Assembly (NCBI GenBank): GCA_018398765.1
Contig: JAHBMJ010005805.1
Span: 3,099-65,952, forward strand
Reading direction: 5' to 3'
Length of the DNA: 62,854 bases
DNA from: Chromera velia
Taxonomy: Eukaryota; Sar; Chromeraceae
Under the pieces are notes generated by a model, which saw only the letters and a program-made list of their open reading frames with translations, searched no databases and had not been told where the DNA came from. Of the stretch, positions 11,542 to 22,998 are shown piece by piece. The first letter of the stretch is position 1, and each line of letters opens with the position of its first letter. A program made the translations under genes and the position numbers.

Positions 11542-13446
11542 GTGACAAAGAGACGTAGAGAGATAGTCTACAAAAAGAAAAAAAAAACTAGGAGGTTGAG
11601 AGAGAATCTGAAGAGAAAGAGAGAGGGGCAAGAAAACGATTTTGTCGAAATGCAGAAAGACTTTTCGATGCACGTCTACACGGAAAGGAACCCATGGTGG
11701 AGGCTTCGTTTTTTTGAGCCCGACTGCATGCCCCCTTGTTTGTTGCACAACTGGGATTTGGGTGTTGCAAAGAGATGCATTGAAACCCTGTCGACCCATT
11801 TCTTTGAGGCAGAGAACAATGAGGAGCACCGTCGTTACGGGAACAGTCAGAGACTTGATGCGATCGAGATGTACTTCAAGGAGTTGGTGCTCCCTCCAGA
11901 GATGAGCCATCTGTATTCAAAAGGTGTTCTCTGCTCCACAAAAATGACAGGAAAGCAGTACTTGCATGCCATGCAGGTGCTTCCATTTGCACTTGTGTGG
12001 CAGCGTGTTGACAGGGAGTTGGTTGACCTGTTCGCTGACGTCGCCTATCTTGGTGGTCTCTTGCGCAGAGAGTCTTGGCCTGTGGACAAGCTTTTCCGTG
12101 TGCGCGCTGCTAGGGAGGATGAAGGTCGGATGCAGGAAGACAGATTGGGTGTTTTGATCTGTGGTACGGTCAAAAAGTTTGTTTCTGTCCTTGAAGCGAG
12201 TGGCCGTGACTGTTCTTGCATGGTGAAGCCCCACGATGTTTCGGAGCACACCATGCAATTGTGTATTAAACATGGCCCTCCTATTCTCTTATCAACAGAG
12301 CCCTTTGAGCATGCCCACAAGTCATTGAATGCTCTTTTGTCCTGCATTATGCGCCGTTTTTTTGAGAAGTCTATGCTGACTCGAGTTACAGAGCAAGAAG
12401 CCATGGACATTCTCTTTGAGAAAGACACCGAAAGAAAACGGAGGAAGACAGCTGAAAAGAGAGATGAAAAGTTGAAGGAAATTTTTTTTTGGTTTGTAGG
12501 GGACTACTTGCTCTTTGATGTGCAGAGTGCAGGGGCACTCAAAGAGAAGATTCGATTTATCCATCGTCTGATTCCCTCTCTGACTGAGATTCTGTATATG
12601 CATCTATATGGGTACGATCGAGATGCTGCCGAGCAGATGCGCGAGAAGAAACCAGACATCAGAGACAAACTCTGCAGTCATGGGATCATTTCGGTGTTCA
12701 GAAAAATGTATATACCAGATGTCAAAATGTATCGCAAGCTTCTGCTTCATGAGACTGAGTTTCGGGAAGAAAATTTCTCTACGTCAGATGCTTGGGAGAT
12801 AGCGTCTGCATGGCCATCGATCAGAAAGAAAGAAGAGGGCGACGGGTCTGACGTTTAGAGAGAAGGGGAGGGGGGGAGAGGAGGGAGGAGGGAAAGTGAA
12901 CAGAACGGAAATGCAGAGCCAGCAGGAGAGGGAGAGAGTGAAGGGAATTGTCACGGCAACTTCCGTGCATTTTCACCTGTTCGCGTTCAATGGAAAGACA
13001 GTGAGTATAATCCACCCCGTCCGCCAGAGATTGAAAACATCATGACAGAAGACGATTTCCGTGCAGAAAAGCGGACTGTGTTCGGTGTTCTTTCTCTTCT
13101 CTTTGTGTTGCGTCTGCGTGAAAGTGCATCAAGCGAGATTATAGAGAAGTGGGCAAGGGTCCTGGGAAGAAAGTTATGTCTTGTTGAGACAATGCGAGAA
13201 TTTGACGAGAATGAATGCCCTGCATATTCCAGCCCACTTCATGCAAAATACATTGCGTTTGATCACCATTCAGATGTGTTTTTTGCAGAGCATGTTGTCG
13301 ATCGGGTTGTCTTGATGCCAGACTTGATATGGAACTGGTGTAGAGTTGCACAGCAGCAAGCATCTCGCACAAGCGTGCGAGCAAGGGCAGAAGAAGTGCG
13401 CGACCCGAAAGACCGTCGCTTTTGGGTCAACAATTATGTGACTTGA
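11542..13446 (+). pseudogene. CACTA/TNP2-like transposase, C-terminal part, with one in-frame TAG
   Basis: A single reading frame of 635 codons, counting both stops, runs from 11542 to the stop at 13444-13446, interrupted only by a TAG at 12856-12858. Downstream of that stop the same frame stays open through a basic/Gly linker and then FRAFSPVRVQWKDSEYNPP. Near the start is CLLHNWDLGVAKRCIETL, matching the D-x-LH-n-x-LG-v-x-K block of TNP2/Plavaka-type transposases. It is followed by KMTGKQYLHAMQVLPFAL (the m-TG-x-ey block) and EPFEHAHKSLNALL. The N-terminal region with the first catalytic acidic residues is absent, because only 119 bp separate this frame from the divergent minus-strand gene. 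It is probably a relic; one stop would also be compatible with a recent mutation or a base-calling error. Confidence 0.65.
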
Positions 13447-13702
13447 TTTGTCTTTCTCAACACTAAATCAAGCTGCATCTTTGTTCCAAAAATGTGTGAA
13501 AACCCTTTTTCAATGGAAGATAACGACCTATAAAAATAGTTGGAATAGTTGCTATAGTAAACTATTTTTACTATATTGAGAATAAAATAGTTATCTAGGT
13601 CAGCAACTATAAAAATAGTTGTGAAAATAGTGAAAATAGCTAACTATTTCAACTATATTTATAGGGGCCGACCCATAGATGACTGCTTATGTAGACTTTA
13701 GT

Positions 13703-13797
13703 ACACTTGACACCACTTGACAGGTCTGTACCCACCGTGCAAGAAATAGTATAAAAAATATATTAAAACACGTTTATAAACCCTAAATGATACATAC
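13703..13797. repeat. Direct repeat, copy A
   Basis: About 95 bp recur at 14516-14607 with few differences. Shared text includes TGTACCCACC, GCAAG(A/G)AATAGTATAAAA, ATATTAAAACACG and TAAACCCTAAATGATACAT. The copies are about 813 bp apart in direct orientation. They could be solo ends of a small retroelement or two insertions of one repeat. Confidence 0.7.
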
Positions 13798-14515
13798 TTA
13801 CTTATTTACTTAATTGTGGTTAAGCTTAGAGTCTCTGAAACCAGAGATAAATAGCAATCCATGCATGCAGTTGTAAACAAAAGGAGCAAACCGCCGCAGC
13901 TTAGCCTGCTTCTGTATAAATATGAACAACCACGACCCTTTGCAGCCTAGGCTGAAGCTAAAGGCTGAACAACCATACAAGATGCGCGCATACTCATTTC
14001 AGATAAGCTTCGATCAGTGTACTTGCCTTCTTTGGCTCCCGGTCCACAATGAATAAAACGAGCTCTCTTACATATGTTTCTTCTTCCCCGATACCTCTTC
14101 CCCCAGCTGCAGCAGTCTATCTTGCTCTGCAGACCCTTTCACCGATTCCTGTTCTCTTTTTCACTCTCTCTGCCAGCGAATAAAGTTTAGACTAAGCTGC
14201 TCTGTTCGCACGCACGCAGACAATCGATGCACCACATCGTCGATCACCTTTTTACCTTCGACTGTAGGACAGTGAATACAGTGTTCTTTGCAGGATCCAC
14301 CGTATCTTTTTCCCCCACCAGCACATGCTCGAAGGAGAGAAGTGAAAAGAGAACCACCAGACAAGAGAGAGTAAGGCAGAGTACGCAATTAAACTGTGTA
14401 ACCCCATCCCCTTCTAACCCTCCCCCCTAAAAGCAACATGGCCAGACGTTGGTGCGATCGGTTTTCTGTTTGAAAATTACTTAGTCAGGAGTTGCGTGGA
14501 TAGATGCCACATGAA

Positions 14516-14607
14516 CGGGTGACACCGCTTGACACGTCTGTACCCACCATGCAAGGAATAGTATAAAAAAATATATTAAAACACGTTTATAAACCCTAAA
14601 TGATACA
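14516..14607. repeat. Direct repeat, copy B
   Basis: This is the partner of 13703-13797. The 700-bp interval between them contains no recognised coding sequence; one minus-strand open stretch (14161-14388) is Cys-rich but unsupported. Confidence 0.7.
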
Positions 14608-14619
14608 TAATAATACCAT

Positions 14620-15590
14620 TAATGTAATCAATAAAAAAAACAACTCATATAATCATACATAGGCCTATCGAACACAAAAAAATATACACCGCCTGGGAGT
14701 TTAGCGCTCCAACTGGGGTTAGGCATCCTCTAACTAACTAACTAACTAACTAACTAATAAAAAGGCAGAATAAAGTGAGACACCGAATAATACTGAATAA
14801 TTCTGAGAGAGTTCCACTTTAGATTTACTATCTTATGATATCTTGTCCCCTTTAGTTACCTTTAGTCACCTTTAAAGTACTTTAAAGTGATGATTCAGAG
14901 TTTTGTCCTGCATGCCGTATCAGCTACCGTGATGCTACCGTATCCAACTTGGGAGACTAACCGTATCCCCATATAGAGGAAACAGATCTAGCCTAGTTTG
15001 TCAGAAGGTTCCGCTCTTTGCAATTAGTGTTGAATCTAGGAGCAACTATATGTTCATACCCCCCGGGCGCTAGTCAGATTTTATAGGCTCTTTCATACTA
15101 CTTACCGGCCTTTTCCCATGAAAAAAACAAACCACCGGCAGTTTCTCACTCAAAAACCGCTTCATACCGGATTTTCCTCGAAAAATAGTGTTTATAAGTA
15201 TTTATATTATTCTATATATATGTAGTGAAAAAGAAGTTTGTAACAATAATGACATAGTTCTAGTAGAGTAGTAGTGACTAAATATTATACTATAAAATGA
15301 TATATTAAAATCATTTTAAAGTATCTTTTCTTAAAATTTTTCTTAAAAAGAAATTTGAAGCTATTTATCCTCCATTGAAACATCTTGCTGCATCTGGCTA
15401 CGTTTTTCTTGCGCTAGCTGCTGGCACAGTGGCACATCAGAGTTAGAATCGTCCCAACCTGACCCGACCTGACCCGAACCGGTCACAGAGCGCCTCTTTC
15501 TTCCAAGTATACCGTTTAAGCTGTACACTTCGCTTTTTGCACCCATCTTCAAAGTTAACTGTGACTCCACGTCCTCTTCTTTAGGAAGGC
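14620..15590. other. AT-rich repeat-derived spacer
   Basis: This stretch holds an (AACT)n microsatellite at about 14731-14757 and AT-rich sequence up to about 15360. A minus-strand open stretch of 69 codons at 15361-15570 lacks any supporting context. Nothing else is evident. Confidence 0.5.
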
Positions 15591-15594
15591 CCTC

Positions 15595-16795
15595 ACGGCT
15601 GACCGGCTTACTGATTGGCTGACTGGCTGACTGACTGGCTAACTTATGGAATGACTGGCGCTAACTTACTGGTTGACTGGCAGGCTGACTGACTGGCTGA
15701 CTTACTGATAGACTGACTGACTCACTGTCTGGCTCACTGACTCACTGACTGAGTGACTCATAACTCATGACTCACTGACTGATTGACTCACATCTGACTT
15801 ACTGACTGGCTAACTGACTAACTAACTGACTGACACGACTCATGACTCACTGACTGACTCACTGACTGACCGGCTGAGACTGCCGGACTTGTAGAATCAC
15901 TCGCGCGGGCTGACTAGCAGGCTGACTTGCGCTGACTTACAGGTTTACTGGCAGGCTGACTGACTGGCTGACTTTAAGTTACTGACAGACTGACTGACTC
16001 ACTGACTGACTCACTGTCTGGCTCACTGACTCACTGACTGAGGGACTCATAACTCATGACTCACTGACTGACTGACTGACTCACTGACTGACTGACTGTC
16101 AGTGACTAACTGACTGACTGACTGACTTACTGATTCACTGACTAACTGACTGTCTGACTCATTGACTGACTAAGTCACTGACTGACTAACTGACTCATGA
16201 TTGACTGACTCACTCACTGACTGACTGACTGACTGACTCACTGACTCACTGACTGACCACAGCTGACTAACTGCCCAACTTGCGGAATGACTCACGCAGG
16301 CTGAGTGGCTGGCTGACTTACGCTGACTTACTGGTTGACTGGCAGGCTAACTGACAGGCTGACTTACTGATAGACTGACTGACTGACTCACTGTCTGGCT
16401 GATTGACTCGCTGACTGACTGACTTATGACTCACTGACTGACTGACTGACTCACCAACTGATTGGCTGAATCTGGCTGACTCACTGGCTTACTGACTAAC
16501 TCACTGACTGACTGACTGACTCATGACTGACTGACTGACTGACTCTCCGACTGACTGGCTGACTGACTGGTTCACTGACTGACTCACTGACTGACTGACT
16601 GACTGACTGACTCACTGACTCACTGACTGACTGGCTGACTGACTGGCTGACTGACTGGCTGACTTGCGCTGACTTGCTGGTTGACTGCCAGTGGCTGGCT
16701 GACTGGCAGACTGACTGACTAACTTGCTGGCTAATAAACTGACTGGCTGACTGATTGACTGGCTCAGCCTGGGTGTTAATGAGTGATTGACGGAG
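15595..16795. repeat. (GACT)n-type satellite, about 1.2 kb
   Basis: A tetranucleotide-based array (CTGACTGA, CTGGCTGA, CTCACTGA variants) shows a longer-order periodicity: blocks beginning GGCTGACTTACTGATAGACTGACTG recur near 15690, 16370 and elsewhere. Its open frames encode only low-complexity SQSVSQ-type repeats. Confidence 0.9.
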
Positions 16796-17154
16796 GGGCT
16801 CACTGGATCTTACTGGCTGCATAACTGTCTCCGCTTCGCGTAGACGGCAGGACATGACAGGAGACCGCAGGAGATGGACGGAGACGGATTCTAACGGAAG
16901 GAGATGGCTTAGTCCCTCCCTCTACAAGTTGCAAAGAAAGGCTGGGCAGAACACTATCTTCATTTTGGCTCCGGTCTCGGCTCCGGAGCCTCTGGTGCAG
17001 ACTGCCAAGTTGATGGAAAAAACATGAGAAGACATTGAAAGACATGAGAGACCGAACTCATCGGGACTTATGCACAAACACCGATGATCAACGAACGATG
17101 TACATGTACGCATGCGTTCATACATATGTCACGTTATGCCTCCGACAAGGTCCA

Positions 17155-17320
17155 TACAAGCGGCGCTGGCCTTCGGCGCCCACCGGCAAGGTCCAGCCTA
17201 GTCTAGGCAGCGCTTCGGCGCCCATCGGCAGTATCCGGGTGGCACCTTCGGCGCCTACCGGCAGTTTCCCGGCGGCGCCTACGGCGCCTACCGGAAACTT
17301 CTCCAGTAGGCCTTTGGCTC
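17155..17320. repeat. GC-rich degenerate tandem repeat
   Basis: A unit of roughly 35 bp carrying CTTCGGCGCC(C/T)A(C/T)CGGCA is repeated four to five times. It lies about 530 bp upstream of the Orai-like start codon. One frame translates as an Ala/Pro/Thr repeat (APTG), but I see no gene using it. Confidence 0.6.
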
Positions 17321-17439
17321 ACCGGCATCTTCCCATTTCAAAAACGGCTTTCTGACCACCACCCTGGGGGTATATGTTCATGATGTAGCCAGATGCAGCG
17401 GTCTTTTTGAAAATTGAAAGTCCTCTCTGATCCGGGATA

Positions 17440-17600
17440 TGTGACGCGCGCGCATCAGCTTTTCGGCCCGCCCAAAATTGCGTGTACAATTAAGTGGGGC
17501 CCGGGCATGCATGCATGGTCAGATGCATGGTCGGGCCCGCGTCGCACGCGCGACGCATTTCGCACGCCCCCGGCCGCGGGGCGAATCAAGTCTCGCGATC
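17440..17600 (+). promoter_or_regulatory. GC-rich putative promoter with GCATGCATGCATGG motif
   Basis: A GC-rich island in otherwise AT-rich surroundings contains GCATGCATGCATGG at 17505-17518, a further TGCATGG just downstream, and CGCGCG/CGCGATCG runs. It precedes the Orai-like gene by about 300 bp. Similar GC-rich TGCATG-bearing segments precede other genes in the window, so I infer promoter function. Confidence 0.4.
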
Positions 17601-17848
17601 GAAGATCGCATTGAAATTGCAGATGAAGTTCCTCAATGTTCCTCATCCTTTCTCCAGTATTTCTCCCAATTTTCTCCCATCATGTTTTATTCCCATGCCA
17701 GGCATGCGCAGTCGGCCCCATTTCAGTATTTGCTCTTTTCTCCAACTACTTCTCCTTGGAATCTGTTCGCTTGGCGTGTTTTGTCCGCTGCCTTCAACAA
17801 CACTCAAAACAACAGGTTCGAGACGGCAGAAAACCCCCGACTCAAAAA

Positions 17849-18514
17849 ATGTTGCAGGGACAGAAAGCAGCCTTGATTACAGACTTAAACCTCCAGGCAC
17901 TAGACATACGACAACTAGAGCTTGACTACTGGTTGTCAGTTTTCGATAAATTCTCAACCATCTCAGGTCTCCTCGGTGGATTCGCCTCAATGATTCTTTG
18001 CCTTGAACCCACAGGGGAAAATCCTCTCCTGCTGCTCTTCTTTCTGTCCGCGGCATCTGTGGCAATGGGGACGAATCTAGTCGTGCTGTTGATATCCACA
18101 CTCGTCAGTATGTTCGCCCCAGGCAAAGCGCTGAGGGGTGAGGGCCACGAACCCGTTCAGAACACAATCGATGTGATGGAGGATATGTACAAGCAGACGA
18201 AGCTCTGGTTCATCATTGGAGCAGTCGCCTACTTCATCACATCAGGACTGGCAGTCTTCTACGTGTTCGAGTTTGTGGGAGCGTGCATTGTGTGTGGTCT
18301 GCTGTTCGTCTTTTTGATTATTTTCCTTGTCGAGTATCACAATATGAGGAAGGCATTTGTATTGAGGTCGAAGGATTTGAAGAGAGGAAATCTTCAGACT
18401 TTGCCAGTGCAGCTTCGGGCAGAGAGCGGCATAGGCAGGCTGACAGCGGTGGAGTACGGAGACACACGAATTTCGGGGTCCAAATTCACCACTAGTTTTG
18501 CGAGCAGGATCTGA
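17849..18514 (+). CDS. Orai-like four-pass membrane protein (221 aa)
   Basis: The ATG at 17849 opens a single-exon frame of 221 residues; the frame is open further upstream to 17636, so a longer N-terminus is possible. An amphipathic region (residues 10-30) is followed by four hydrophobic segments: about 36-53, 58-88, 118-141 and 143-162. Segment 1 reads SGLLGGFASMILCLEP, resembling the pore helix of Orai calcium channels (SGFAMVAMVE) including a Glu at its outer end, which in Orai forms the selectivity filter. Segment 2 ends in LLISTLVSMFAP, comparable to the Orai TM2 end (ISTCILP). Length and topology fit the family. The likely role is a plasma-membrane or internal calcium-permeable channel, but similarity is distant and the assignment rests on TM1/TM2 only. 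The cytosolic tail (about 165-221) is basic then polar. It sits isolated among repeats. Confidence 0.5.
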   Translation: MLQGQKAALITDLNLQALDIRQLELDYWLSVFDKFSTISGLLGGFASMILCLEPTGENPLLLLFFLSAASVAMGTNLVVLLISTLVSMFAPGKALRGEGHEPVQNTIDVMEDMYKQTKLWFIIGAVAYFITSGLAVFYVFEFVGACIVCGLLFVFLIIFLVEYHNMRKAFVLRSKDLKRGNLQTLPVQLRAESGIGRLTAVEYGDTRISGSKFTTSFASRI

Positions 18515-18754
18515 AGGGGTCCGCCTGAGGAGGAGAGAGAAGGAAGGACTAGAGGCTGTCGGTTGAACTTCTTCAGAAAAAGAGGCTGGCTCTTGTATGT
18601 TTTAGAGTCAGTGAATTGGTGACTGGCGCTTGTATTTCCAGAATTTGTACAGAGTTCTGATGGAACATTTTGGGGCTACTGTCACCGGCGCATAAAGGCA
18701 TGTACATATGTTCATCTGACAAGCTTGTGCTTTTTCCTCTCATGTCTGTCTGTC

Positions 18755-18828
18755 TCTCTCCCTCTGTCTCCCTCTTCCTCTGTTTCTTTCTCTGTCTCGG
18801 TCTCTGTGTCTGTCTGTGTCTCTTTCTC

Positions 18829-18871
<43 letters not shown>

Positions 18872-18922
18872 GTCTCTCTCTCTTTCTCTTGTTCTCTCTT
18901 TCTTGCGCTCTCTCTTACGCTC
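18755..18922. repeat. (TC)n-rich tract
   Basis: A pyrimidine-rich CTCT/TGTCTC tract directly abuts the first hAT-type element. The same tract ends the long CT array before the second copy, showing it belongs to the duplicated unit. Confidence 0.85.
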
Positions 18923-19453
18923 TCTTAGGCCAGGGATAGGAAATAGGTTATTAACCGAACCGAACCGACTTGGCCGTCAAAAAGCGTTTCGGTTTGGTTA
19001 ACCTATCGGTTATATTATAATATAACCTTTTTATGTCTAGAGGTCGTTTCTTCACTAAATTTAAAACTTTTCACTGCAAAAACGTGATTTTTACAGGTGT
19101 AACATCTAGAAAACTTACTTGAACAACTGAAAGACGACCAAAACATAATTAAAAGACATTTTTAATTTACATAACCATTTGTTTTATTGTGTTTATAGTC
19201 CATATAGTAAGAAAAGCATGATTTTTTATACTTTTTAAGTTGTCATAACTAAGTTTTGCAACCATTTTATTATTTTTTAAAGTATTTTTTTGCTTGTTTG
19301 AAGTTGTTTCTACTTATAGTGTCGTTTTTATCAGCTCTTACCGGTTAACCTGGTTAACCGCCGGTTATGACTGGTTATCATAACTGGAGGGCCAATAACC
19401 TATAATCTAACCTCATAACCTACCTTTTTCCGAGTCCCTGCCCTGTCTTAGGC
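18923..19453. mobile_element. Non-autonomous hAT-type element, copy 1 (515 bp) with 8-bp target duplication
   Basis: The element runs from 18931 to 19445. It begins CAGGGATAGG and ends in the complement of CAGGGCAGGG. It is flanked on both sides by the same 8 bases, TCTTAGGC (18923-18930 and 19446-19453). CAGGG-type ends with 8-bp duplications are diagnostic of the hAT superfamily. It has no coding capacity, so it depends on a transposase elsewhere. The interior is AT-rich with GGTTAACC-type repeats near both ends. Confidence 0.85.
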
Positions 19454-19529
19454 TTAAACTAAAGACAACACCTAGCTAGGACTACGCCTACAGCTGGCAG
19501 CACTAGACCTAGACCCTGCACTCCATTAA

Positions 19530-20049
<520 letters not shown>

Positions 20050-20050
<1 letters not shown>

Positions 20051-20580
20051 CTTAGGCCAGGGATAGGAAATAGGTTATTAACCGAACCGAACCGACTTGG
20101 CCGTCAAAAAGCGTTTCGGTTTGGTTAACCTATCGGTTATATTATAATATAACCTTTTTATGTCTAGAGGTCGTTTCTTCACTAAATTTAAAACTTTTCA
20201 CTGCAAAAACGTGATTTTTACAGGTGTAACATCTAGAAAACTTACTTGAACAACTGAAAGACGACCAAAACATAATTAAAAGACATTTTTAATTTACATA
20301 ACCATTTGTTTTATTGTGTTTATAGTCCATATAGTAAGAAAAGCATGATTTTTTATACTTTTTAAGTTGTCATAACTAAGTTTTGCAACCATTTTATTAT
20401 TTTTTAAAGTATTTTTTTGCTTGTTTGAAGTTGTTTCTACTTATAGTGTCGTTTTTATCAGCTCTTACCGGTTAACCTGGTTAACCGCCGGTTATGACTG
20501 GTTATCATAACTGGAGGGCCAATAACCTATAATCTAACCTCATAACCTACCTTTTTCCGAGTCCCTGCCCTGTCTTAGGC
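20050..20580. mobile_element. Non-autonomous hAT-type element, copy 2 (identical)
   Basis: The second 515-bp copy runs from 20058 to 20572 with the same TCTTAGGC flanks (20050-20057 and 20573-20580). The flanking sequence is also the same on both sides, upstream into the CT tract and downstream to about 20655. It therefore arose by segmental duplication or an assembly error, not by a second transposition. Confidence 0.85.
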
Positions 20581-20655
20581 TTAAACTAAAGACAACACCT
20601 AGCTAGGACTACGCCTACAGCTGGCAGCACTAGACCTAGACCCTGCACTCCATTA

Positions 20656-20917
20656 AAAAAAAAAAAACTTGTGATATTTTTTTTCTTTTGTTATTCATGA
20701 ACCAAAAAATATTTAGTTTCTATGCTGCCAGGACTATGCAACATCTTGTGCAACACTGCTACAAATTAGCCTACAATACTTGAACAACAGTTGTTTGCCT
20801 AGTGACAGTATAAGATAAATAAATAAAAAAATTCATAAAAAATAGAAAGTTTTTCTATATATATAATAGAAAGTTTTTCGAATCTTTTATTTTTTTTTAT
20901 GTAGTGCAGATCGAGCC
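20656..20917. other. AT-rich spacer without genes
   Basis: Poly-A and AT-rich sequence with a local direct repeat (ATAGAAAGTTTTTC twice near 20843-20880). Nothing coding is visible. Confidence 0.6.
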
Positions 20918-22064
20918 TACCCTGCAGGTAGCCAGGATTTTGCAGGATTTTAGCCCAAGATTTTAGCAGATTTTACGGGATTTTAGCCAGAATTTTAGCG
21001 GATTTTGACGAATTTTGCTCAGAATTCTGCCGGACTCTTAACGTTAAAAATATAATCCCTAACAATCCCTACATCTAGGATTTTAAAATCTAAAATCCTG
21101 GAAGAAAGCTAAAATCCTAGCCTCTAAAGCTGAGAAAAGGTGCATAAGGTGCTGGTGCTGGTGCAGAAATAAGTTTGCACCTTAAATAAGGTGCAAAACA
21201 GGTGCAAAATAAGGTGCACCGTTTACCTTATAAAAACTAGGTTTCTAGGGCTGATTTCTAGTGTTTCTAGCGGCCAAAAGGTGCCTCATTCAAGGCCTAA
21301 CAGCTTTTTATGATATAGATTAGCTACACAAATTGATAACTTATGAGGAGACAATTGATAACTTAGAGACAACCGAAGGAGCATTAGGGTGGGGAAGCAG
21401 GGAGCCGCAGAAGAAGATTGATAAAGTAAACAAAAAGAGCGAGGAAGCCCAAATCACATGCCGTTTCAGATCGATTTTCAGGCCGGAAAGCCAACGCGGA
21501 TCCAGAGCCGTGGCTCGAACAATGAACAATCATGTACCAGCGGCCAGGGCAACAGACTTTGGCGGGCCCCGAGGGCGGGGTCTGATACCTCAGCTTAGGC
21601 TGGGGAACGCCCCGCACGGCTAGCTCTGGCAACAGATAGACATAGTGGAAGGCCCTAGGGCGGAACATATCAATCAATCAATCAATCAATCAAATCAATC
21701 AATACCTAGGATTTTAGACTAAATTTTAGATGAAGATAGAATCTAAAATCCTGGAAGAAAGCTAAAATCCTAGCCTCTTCCTAGGATTTTACGGGATTAT
21801 ATGGGATTTTACGGGATTATACGGGTATTACCGGATTTTACGGAATTTTACAGGAAAGATATAATCCCGTAAAATCCTGTGAAATCCTGGCATTTATTTC
21901 TAAAATCCTAGGATCCAGGATTTTAGTCTTTACAATCCCTAGAGCCAGGATTTTAGATTCTAAAATCCTGGAGAAATAGTCCGGCAGAATCCTGGACAAA
22001 ATCCGCCTAAATCCGCTAAAATCCTGGCCAAAATCCCGTAAAATCCGCTAAAATCCTGGGCTAA

Positions 22065-22104
<40 letters not shown>

Positions 22105-22132
22105 CCGCAAAATCCTAGCTACCTGCAGGGTA
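20918..22132. mobile_element. Fold-back (long inverted repeat) element with TA target duplication
   Basis: The element runs 20920-22130. Its ends begin CCCTGCAGGTAGC(C/T)AGGATTTTGC and continue as related inverted arms of about 125 bp made of GGATTTTAGC/ACGGGATTTT modules, ending near CCGGACT on both arms. TA dinucleotides flank both sides (20918-20919 and 22131-22132), as for Tc1/mariner-like and related elements. The interior holds a GC-richer block (about 21330-21660) followed by an (AATC)n tract, probably a nested insertion. Confidence 0.6.
21330..21712 (+). mobile_element. Possible LINE 3' fragment nested in the fold-back element
   Basis: This GC-richer block has an open stretch to 21623 ending in a Gly/Arg/Pro-rich tail. 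A short non-coding region with (AATC)n follows at about 21669-21711. Many non-LTR retrotransposons end in a simple tandem tail like this, so I infer a 5'-truncated copy. No reverse-transcriptase motif is present, so confidence is low. Confidence 0.3.
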
Positions 22133-22202
22133 TAGCCCTAGACTACCTTACAGATTACGCGGGATACTATAGATGAGATAACATAGCATAAGGAATAAGA
22201 CA

Positions 22203-22520
22203 CTCTAGCAAAACCAACTTTATTCATTCATTCATTCATTCATTCATTCATTCAAATGATTTATTACCAAATTATTGGTGCCTGTATACAAGCACTAGCG
22301 CCGTTTCGTTTTTATAGTCGCCTAGCTAAAGCTAACAACACACCATGCAACTTCGATCAACCAAGTAGAAACCTAAATGAATTATGAGAAGGGAAAAAAA
22401 AAAAAACAGATTGAGAAAAAAAAGAAGACTGGGAAAAAGTCTTGATCCAGAAGTTAATTGATCGGAAAGAATTTTTAAAGAAAGCTAGAAAGTTTGCATT
22501 ATTAGAGGCGACAATATGGC
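22203..22520. other. Simple repeats and AT-rich spacer
   Basis: The stretch starts with an (ATTC)n microsatellite at about 22223-22254, then AT- and A-rich sequence. No gene is evident. Confidence 0.6.
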
Positions 22521-22589
22521 ATTATTAGCTATTATTAGCAGCAGAAAGATTATTATTATTATATTCAAAGATAGCATGATTAGAGGCGA

Positions 22590-22755
22590 CAACAAGCATA
22601 CACACCAGACAAACAGACAGACACGGGCAGACAGACTCGGACAGACAGACTATATGTTTCTTCTTCTCCCTTCTTCAGACAGACAGACAGACAGACAGAC
22701 AGACTATAGACAGACTATATGTTTCTTCTTCTCCCTTCTTTTCTTCATGAACACA

Positions 22756-22801
<46 letters not shown>

Positions 22802-22965
22802 TGACTGACTGACTATATGGTTTTTTTCTCTCCTTTTCTGCATGAAGATAACAGAGGCAGACGGCAGACGACAGACAGACAGACAGACAGACTATATGTT
22901 TCTTCTTCTTCTCCCTCTTTTTCTTCATGAACACCACAGACAAAAAGAAAGAAAGAACAAAGACA

Positions 22966-22998
<33 letters not shown>

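Larger units (their letters stand above)
9850..13681 (+). mobile_element. CACTA/TNP2-like DNA transposon, about 3.8 kb, with terminal inverted repeats
   Basis: The left end at 9850 (CATCTATGAGTCGG then TATAGATATAGTTG) and the right end at 13681 (reverse complement CATCTATGGGTCGG then TATAAATATAGTTG) form an inverted repeat of about 31 bp with six mismatches. Just inside both ends lie clusters of short subterminal repeats based on ACTATTTCAACTAT in both orientations (9880-10067 and 13530-13665), an arrangement typical of CACTA elements. Inside are a transposase fragment on the plus strand (11542-13446) and an intact two-exon gene on the minus strand (10078-11422). I could not identify a convincing target-site duplication. 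The missing N-terminal transposase half implies a defective copy. Confidence 0.65.

Noticed and set aside
14161-14388. 75-codon Cys-containing minus-strand open stretch
   Set aside because: Short, between two direct repeats, with no family resemblance.
15361-15570. 69-codon minus-strand open stretch
   Set aside because: There is no splice partner, promoter or recognisable motif, and it lies in repeat-derived DNA.
15595-16795. Serine/glutamine-rich protein frames on the minus strand
   Set aside because: They are translations of the GACT satellite.
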